Origin: Bacteroidota bacterium
Lineage (GTDB): Bacteria > Bacteroidota > Bacteroidia > Bacteroidales > VadinHA17
DNA length: 11,880 bases
Direction: 5' to 3'
NCBI GenBank assembly: GCA_030631445.1
Contig: DAOVLD010000031.1
Location: 1 to 11,880, forward strand
In this document: positions 6,563 to 11,880 of the stretch, piece after piece
How positions within the stretch are numbered: position 1 is the first letter of the stretch
Layout: each line of letters begins with the position of its first letter
Position numbers and translations under genes: made by a program
Notes under the pieces: model-generated
Told to the model about the DNA's origin: nothing
Seen by the model: only the letters and a program-made list of their open reading frames with translations
Database searches by the model: none

Positions 6563-9500
6563 TTATTGCGTTAGCGTAAATCGAATACTAAATCCAAAAT
6601 TGGTATTGGCTGTTGGATAGGATGAAGCAACAAAAGGATTATTTACCACCCTGTCAAAGAATATTCTCAGGTTAAACCGGTCGCTGAGAACATAATCAGC
6701 AGTTGTCTTAATAGTTACAATACGTTGTCCTGCAGTTGGTTGGTCAACATCCTCAATCAGCTTTCTGATAATTGTTTTATTATCACGAATAGACAGATCA
6801 GCTCTGAGATTCAAATCACTTTTTAATTCTCTTTCACTACCACCAAGCCGGATAATAAGTTGAACTTCATCAAAACGATATCCCAGCCCTACGGTAAATT
6901 CATCACTTTTAACTTCGGTAATCTGATTGTTTGATAAACTCAGAGCCAGTATTCTGGTTTTCTTAAGCTCCAGGCGTGTAGTAAAGCTATTTCTGAAATT
7001 AAAATCTACATTAATCAATGGTTTAAACTCCTCATTTATTGTAGCTGTTGCCACTTCATGGCTGGCTATGAAATTATTCTGTACATCTCTTATATGGTTC
7101 AATCCGTCATCACCTGCAAGATAAAACAGGTTAGTACTGTAGGTGCCAATATTAAATGAGGAACGGTAAGCATGGTTAATAGTTATGGAACGAAGATATT
7201 TTTGCACAAAATTAAGCTTTGATAAACCATCATATGTTATTCTCCAATTTGGCATTATTCCCCATATAGAAGGAAATGGAGTGAGAGATATTTTTTCGGG
7301 ATCCCGTCCGGAGTAGGCAGCAAGAAAAGCAGGTATTAACACCTCCTGTGATGTAATCTCATAACCGTCTTTATATTCACCATCACCGGGAATATAGCTA
7401 TTATCAATATTTTCTCTCTTATCTGCCAGCCGTCTTGAGATTACTTTTGTATATTCCTTAAACCGGTTAAAATTTTCTGATTTATACTGGTTACTACTTT
7501 TTATTTTTTCAAATGCAGTACCCCATGTTAATGTTGACATACTAAAGTTCCCGGTAGTCATAATATTTCTTGTACTATCAGGAAAATTTCCATATCTGTT
7601 TGCAATATAATAGGCATTCTCATTCCGGGAAAACCTTCTGTTTGCTGTCAGGTCTATCCTAAGTCCGTTAATTGGTTCAATTGTACTACGGATATTCAAA
7701 TTATCGGTATGGGTTAGCACAAATGGAGTATTCAGCAAGGTGTCAGTTGTTAGCCAACCATTCCTGACCGCTTTTTCTGCAAAATCCCGATCCTGGTATC
7801 CCATAATAAACAGCCAGCCTGGTGCCAGCTGACCATTATATTGGTTCATCCCCACGTATTCTGCATGTGGCATGAATCCGGGCAATAATGTGCCCTGATT
7901 CCCTGAATATGAAATTGATATATTTCTCACTCCCATTAAAAACCTTGTTAAATTTTCTGCAATAATCACAACAGGATTTTCAGTTTTCTCAACTTTACCT
8001 TCAATTACAAACCTCACATCATCATAATTATCACTTGCCGTAAATGTTATTTTCCGGTTATTTTCTACCTCTACTTTGCCTGTAATTTCCTGGTTAGCGT
8101 TATCATAAGCTTTTACATCTACATCTTCAGTCATTAGCTTGTGATAAATTGATCTTGGCTCATCAGCTTTTAATTTTACACGTTTTCTCCTGTATGTAAC
8201 AGTCTTATACTCAACTTCTTTTTTTGTTCGGCTCCTGCCGCTGTACTTCTGGTTGATTTTTTTAAGGAATCCTGCTTTATTATACAGGTTAAGCATATTT
8301 AACTGACCATTAAGCTGAGTAGTATTAGAATTACGAATTGTATTACCCAGTTCAATATTTAATGAATCATGAAATACCGGCCCAACATCCCAATTATAAT
8401 TAGCACTATACCTTGCAGTTGCTGACACCCAGTTTAAAAAAGGCAACTTGTTTATCGGGATCCGGTAACTTACATTAATAACATGATGATACTGTGTTGT
8501 TCTTCCAAAATCCTTCAGGTTGGTAAGTACTGAATCTTTCCAGGTTTCGTAATGATCTTTATATCTGTCTCTATCCACTCCCCCTTCAGGTTCATCAATT
8601 CTTGCTATGGCATTAGCTGAAAAGTCTACTTTAAGAGATTTCGTTATATCATATTTAACATCATAAAAGCGATTCCATTCAAAATCCTTTCTGAATGTGG
8701 GTTTAATTTTAAGCAAAGGATTATTAATATTTCTTGTTTTCACCTCGTCATAATGCCGGTACAGGTCAGTTCTGAAGGATATATGATTAGGGAAAAGATT
8801 AAAATTAAAATCCTTGATTAGTCTGAATGCCTGAGATCTTAGAAACTTAACTTTTTTGAAAGGTGCAATATTTTTTTGGGTTTTATTGTATACATAACTT
8901 ATCCCACCACGATAATTACGTTCCAGATCAATTTCAGTATTAATATTACTGGAATAATACTCGTTGAATGAATAATTAACCGACCAGTTGGAAATACTCC
9001 ACAAATGGGGTTTCCCTCCAGCCCCACCTATACTTACATTGGTAAGATTAATGCTTTTCCGCCGTGTATAATCCTGAGAGATATTAACAATCGAATCTCT
9101 TTCTCTTTGGGTTTCAGCATTATCAATGGCATCTTGTAACGGTATATCCGGATCGAGCGGGTTGTATTGTGGATTTATCATTCCTTCAGAGTATCCAACA
9201 TAGAGTGGTATCCTGATATTAGCTTTTTTAGGGAAGAATTTGCCTAACTCAAGATTCGATGATATATCATACCTGAGTTCTTCTTCTTTACTCCGTTCAT
9301 TCACTTTCTTATCAATACTACCCCAACCGGGTTTGCTGGTTGATCCTGCCAAATCAATCGTTCCAAAATCAGCAAGTCTGGCCTGTAGCCGGGCATTAGC
9401 TGCCCATCCGCCCTCTTCATTAAAATCTGTTAAGCGTAATTCATTCAACCATACCTCTCCCGATTTAGGTTGTCCGTCATCGTTTTGAAGGTCTCTGCTA

Positions 9501-11880
9501 CGTTTTGGATTCCTCACCCCAATCATGATAGTTCTGATATTACTCATATTTGGATTCCCTGACACTTTCACCCTGTTGTTACCATGGTAATATTCAAACA
9601 CATCAGAGATGTTAAGATTGGAACCCTCACGTCTCAACTCCCTGTTTCTTGCCTGCTTTGCTTCCTGGAATATTTCAAGAGGGATATCAAACATATTTTC
9701 ATCGGGCCAGACAATATGCCTGTCAGATTCCAAATCGTTATTATATCTTCCACTAGCCGGTGGTGTAAGTTTCAATGATACTTCATATTCATAAAAATTG
9801 TTTTTATAATCAGAACCAAGTCTCATAAATACAGTCAGTTCATCATCGTATAAAGGATCATCAATAAGAGATTCTCCATGCACAAACATCTGAATTCGCC
9901 GATACTGTCTGATATCAAGACTCACATTCTTAAAAGCTGCTTTTGCATCTCCATCTTCAAGATTATGGACCTTTAGCACAATTGATTGCTCATTTAATTG
10001 CCTGAGTTGCGGATTAGTAGGATCAATTACTCTGCTTATCCCCGGTGGTAATATATAATTAACAGGTTTTTTATGAGCATTCTCTTCAATGTTTACAGAT
10101 GAAATTTCAAACCTTGCCTCTACCGGTTCAGGTATTGTAATTCTCTCTCCACCACCAAGAAGAGATAAATTATATTTTCTCCATTCGCCTCTGACAAGAT
10201 CAAGTTTAGCAAATCGCAGGTTAATCTTTTCCTGAAAGCCCCGGAGATACATTCTCAGGAACCTTATCGATTTGAAACCCTGAATATTCCCGACAACATT
10301 TTGATAATCATTTAATGGTATCCTGAATTGATACCAGTTTACTTCAGATCTTTCTCCATTGGCAAAAGTAATTGAAGCAGGCACAATATCAATAATATGG
10401 TTTTTCCCAATTTCAAGGTCCTGTGGTCTGAGACTTACATGATACTGATAGTAACTCTCAGACTCACTGAGGGTATTGTCACGGTTAATATCTTCAACAT
10501 TAGGTAATGTGGAACCTGTTGTCGGATATGATTCATTTGATTGCTCAGAGGTTGGAGAATTTCCTTCAAGTCCGTTATAGTTTTTATATCGTTCAAGAAT
10601 ATTCAGTCTTTCAGCATCATAATCACTTCCCCTGAAATAATGAAAGTTATCACTTGAAGGATCATCCGAAATTTCAGTAAATACTTCAGGATCAACCAAT
10701 GTTTGCAGCGAATCAAGGTAATCCATAAAAAAACTTGATTCATCCTCATTCCTGAGTCCATCAAGGCCCACATCCTGATACCGTCGTGAATCAGGATCAT
10801 TATCAAAAGCATTAACCAGTGACTGTGTAACAGGAACACGGCCCCAGATTGTTGTATCCACCAAAGTGGCAAGCGGAGTTGTTGGTAATCCGTTTTCAAA
10901 ACTTTTCCGTGAATCTTTCAAAATATCTTCCGAAATATTGCCAAGGTTGAAATATAACTCCCCACCTGAATGTCCTCCATTTTCCACGTATGGATCCATC
11001 AGCCAGAATTCAATAAACTGAATATTGGCAGCTTCAAAATCATTAGTAGGTACTTCTCTCATTATCCCGCCCCATCGTAATCCGGGATATAAAAGTTTTC
11101 CTTCATTATCAATTCCTGCAGAATATACCGATGCTCCAAGGTCGTAATTATATGGCCCCTTTTCGTCAGGGTAAAATGCCAGGTTCAATACTGCCAAATT
11201 GGTTGGTATACCTGTAATGCTTTCTTTGTAGGGGAAAATCTCTTTTTCAAACACCTCTCTTACATAGTGACTTGATTGCAGATCAGGATTACTCTTTATA
11301 TGGTTAGGAGTGATAGATGTGTTTCTTAAAAACAGGGGGTCAATTACATACCAGGCAAGTTTAGCCCTGTTGTACCCATATGCCAGATCATTATTCAATA
11401 TTGCTTCGGGGAATAAAGCATTCTGCCCCTGCGGTGTACTTGCAAGCACCCATGCATTCATTGATTTTATATCAAGCGGTATCTCACTACCTTCAAAATC
11501 ATCAATATATGAAATGCCCTGTTTTTCTATTGCCCGTGAATGACCTGGAATAAGGTGAGCAAACTCACCTGTAAAAGTAATGCTGGATGGAACTTTTGTT
11601 TCAAGAAAAGGGATTCTATCAATTACGCTTGTAAGAAATCGTGATTCAGTATGATAAGAGGTGTTAACTCCCAAAATTGTATTAGATATCGGCTCATCAC
11701 CAATACTAACCTTCTGGGTTAAAGGCCTTTCGGTAAGATTTAACATTGTTGCACCAATATTAAAATCTTCTGAAAAGCGATAATCCAAATGTGCCCCCAG
11801 TAAAGTTTTGGTTTGAATACTAAAAAGTTGATTACTCTCAAGCGAGACTCTTATGGGAGTTTGTGATTCCAAAAGTCCAT
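6563..11880 (-). CDS. sprA: Type IX secretion translocon SprA/Sov, C-terminal part (5' end outside window)
   Basis: SprA is the very large outer-membrane beta-barrel through which type IX secretion substrates leave the periplasm, and is needed for gliding in motile relatives. Known homologues have about 2,300-2,500 residues; 1,771 codons are visible and the frame stays open to the right edge, so roughly the first quarter, with the signal peptide, is missing. Recognisable segments in order are YIDDFEG (about 11,486-11,512), an aspartate-rich stretch near 10,740-10,805, an EF-hand-like loop DINRDNTLSESE (10,457-10,492), the GEVWLNELRL motif (about 9,420-9,460), then many alternating amphipathic strands. 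A Lys/Arg-rich inserted segment maps to about 7,975-8,240. The chain ends in a beta-strand-like RFTLTQ, typical of outer-membrane proteins. There is no frameshift or internal stop. The apparent TTG start at 11872 is only an internal codon. gcvH lies next downstream. The identification rests on recalled SprA-specific motifs, size and context. Confidence 0.93.
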   Translation of the reverse strand, partial: GLLESQTPIRVSLESNQLFSIQTKTLLGAHLDYRFSEDFNIGATMLNLTERPLTQKVSIGDEPISNTILGVNTSYHTESRFLTSVIDRIPFLETKVPSSITFTGEFAHLIPGHSRAIEKQGISYIDDFEGSEIPLDIKSMNAWVLASTPQGQNALFPEAILNNDLAYGYNRAKLAWYVIDPLFLRNTSITPNHIKSNPDLQSSHYVREVFEKEIFPYKESITGIPTNLAVLNLAFYPDEKGPYNYDLGASVYSAGIDNEGKLLYPGLRWGGIMREVPTNDFEAANIQFIEFWLMDPYVENGGHSGGELYFNLGNISEDILKDSRKSFENGLPTTPLATLVDTTIWGRVPVTQSLVNAFDNDPDSRRYQDVGLDGLRNEDESSFFMDYLDSLQTLVDPEVFTEISDDPSSDNFHYFRGSDYDAERLNILERYKNYNGLEGNSPTSEQSNESYPTTGSTLPNVEDINRDNTLSESESYYQYHVSLRPQDLEIGKNHIIDIVPASITFANGERSEVNWYQFRIPLNDYQNVVGNIQGFKSIRFLRMYLRGFQEKINLRFAKLDLVRGEWRKYNLSLLGGGERITIPEPVEARFEISSVNIEENAHKKPVNYILPPGISRVIDPTNPQLRQLNEQSIVLKVHNLEDGDAKAAFKNVSLDIRQYRRIQMFVHGESLIDDPLYDDELTVFMRLGSDYKNNFYEYEVSLKLTPPASGRYNNDLESDRHIVWPDENMFDIPLEIFQEAKQARNRELRREGSNLNISDVFEYYHGNNRVKVSGNPNMSNIRTIMIGVRNPKRSRDLQNDDGQPKSGEVWLNELRLTDFNEEGGWAANARLQARLADFGTIDLAGSTSKPGWGSIDKKVNERSKEEELRYDISSNLELGKFFPKKANIRIPLYVGYSEGMINPQYNPLDPDIPLQDAIDNAETQRERDSIVNISQDYTRRKSINLTNVSIGGAGGKPHLWSISNWSVNYSFNEYYSSNINTEIDLERNYRGGISYVYNKTQKNIAPFKKVKFLRSQAFRLIKDFNFNLFPNHISFRTDLYRHYDEVKTRNINNPLLKIKPTFRKDFEWNRFYDVKYDITKSLKVDFSANAIARIDEPEGGVDRDRYKDHYETWKDSVLTNLKDFGRTTQYHHVINVSYRIPINKLPFLNWVSATARYSANYNWDVGPVFHDSLNIELGNTIRNSNTTQLNGQLNMLNLYNKAGFLKKINQKYSGRSRTKKEVEYKTVTYRRKRVKLKADEPRSIYHKLMTEDVDVKAYDNANQEITGKVEVENNRKITFTASDNYDDVRFVIEGKVEKTENPVVIIAENLTRFLMGVRNISISYSGNQGTLLPGFMPHAEYVGMNQYNGQLAPGWLFIMGYQDRDFAEKAVRNGWLTTDTLLNTPFVLTHTDNLNIRSTIEPINGLRIDLTANRRFSRNENAYYIANRYGNFPDSTRNIMTTGNFSMSTLTWGTAFEKIKSSNQYKSENFNRFKEYTKVISRRLADKRENIDNSYIPGDGEYKDGYEITSQEVLIPAFLAAYSGRDPEKISLTPFPSIWGIMPNWRITYDGLSKLNFVQKYLRSITINHAYRSSFNIGTYSTNLFYLAGDDGLNHIRDVQNNFIASHEVATATINEEFKPLINVDFNFRNSFTTRLELKKTRILALSLSNNQITEVKSDEFTVGLGYRFDEVQLIIRLGGSERELKSDLNLRADLSIRDNKTIIRKLIEDVDQPTAGQRIVTIKTTADYVLSDRFNLRIFFDRVVNNPFVASSYPTANTNFGFSIRFTLTQ

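Noticed and set aside
11870..11872. TTG at 11872 as the start of sprA
   Set aside because: The frame is open through the right edge and the sequence there is internal to SprA; about a quarter of the protein is still missing.

Overview
The window is ordinary chromosomal DNA from a Bacteroidota bacterium. The strongest evidence is the long partial gene for SprA (Sov), the outer-membrane translocon of the type IX secretion system, which is restricted to that phylum. Supporting signs are moderate-to-low GC, mostly absent Shine-Dalgarno sequences and a TAnnTTTG-type promoter element. Short 7-bp tandem repeats in the spacers give the region a Bacteroidales/Marinilabiliales-like look, but I cannot place it below phylum level with confidence.

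Layout. (1) Positions 9-4064, plus strand: the translation/transcription core pair nusA and infB, 63 bp apart and very probably one operon; rimP would be expected just off the left edge. (2) Positions 4065-4219: a convergent spacer carrying a four-copy heptamer repeat that ends 5 bp from the stop codon of the next gene. (3) Positions 4220-5740, minus strand: a polytopic membrane protein resembling GT-C glycosyltransferases (DUF2723/TMEM260-like), with an unusual GTG start. (4) Positions 5741-5960: a spacer with a second, different heptamer array and a clear rho-independent terminator for gcvH. (5) Positions 5961-6341, minus strand: gcvH, the lipoyl-carrying H protein. (6) Positions 6342-6562: a spacer with a possible gcvH promoter, a nested inverted repeat and a third heptamer array that can fold into a hairpin just after the sprA stop codon. 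(7) Positions 6563-11880, minus strand: the C-terminal roughly three quarters of sprA, running off the right edge.

How the genes relate. nusA and infB form a housekeeping expression operon. The sprA-gcvH order is, to my recollection, a recurrent neighbourhood in Bacteroidota, although no biochemical link between secretion and glycine cleavage is obvious. The GT-C-like gene is separate and flanked on both sides by heptamer arrays. The genes themselves are conventional. The part least explained by known features is the recurrence of 7-bp tandem repeats with different unit sequences in all three non-operonic spacers, while the nusA-infB operon spacer has none.
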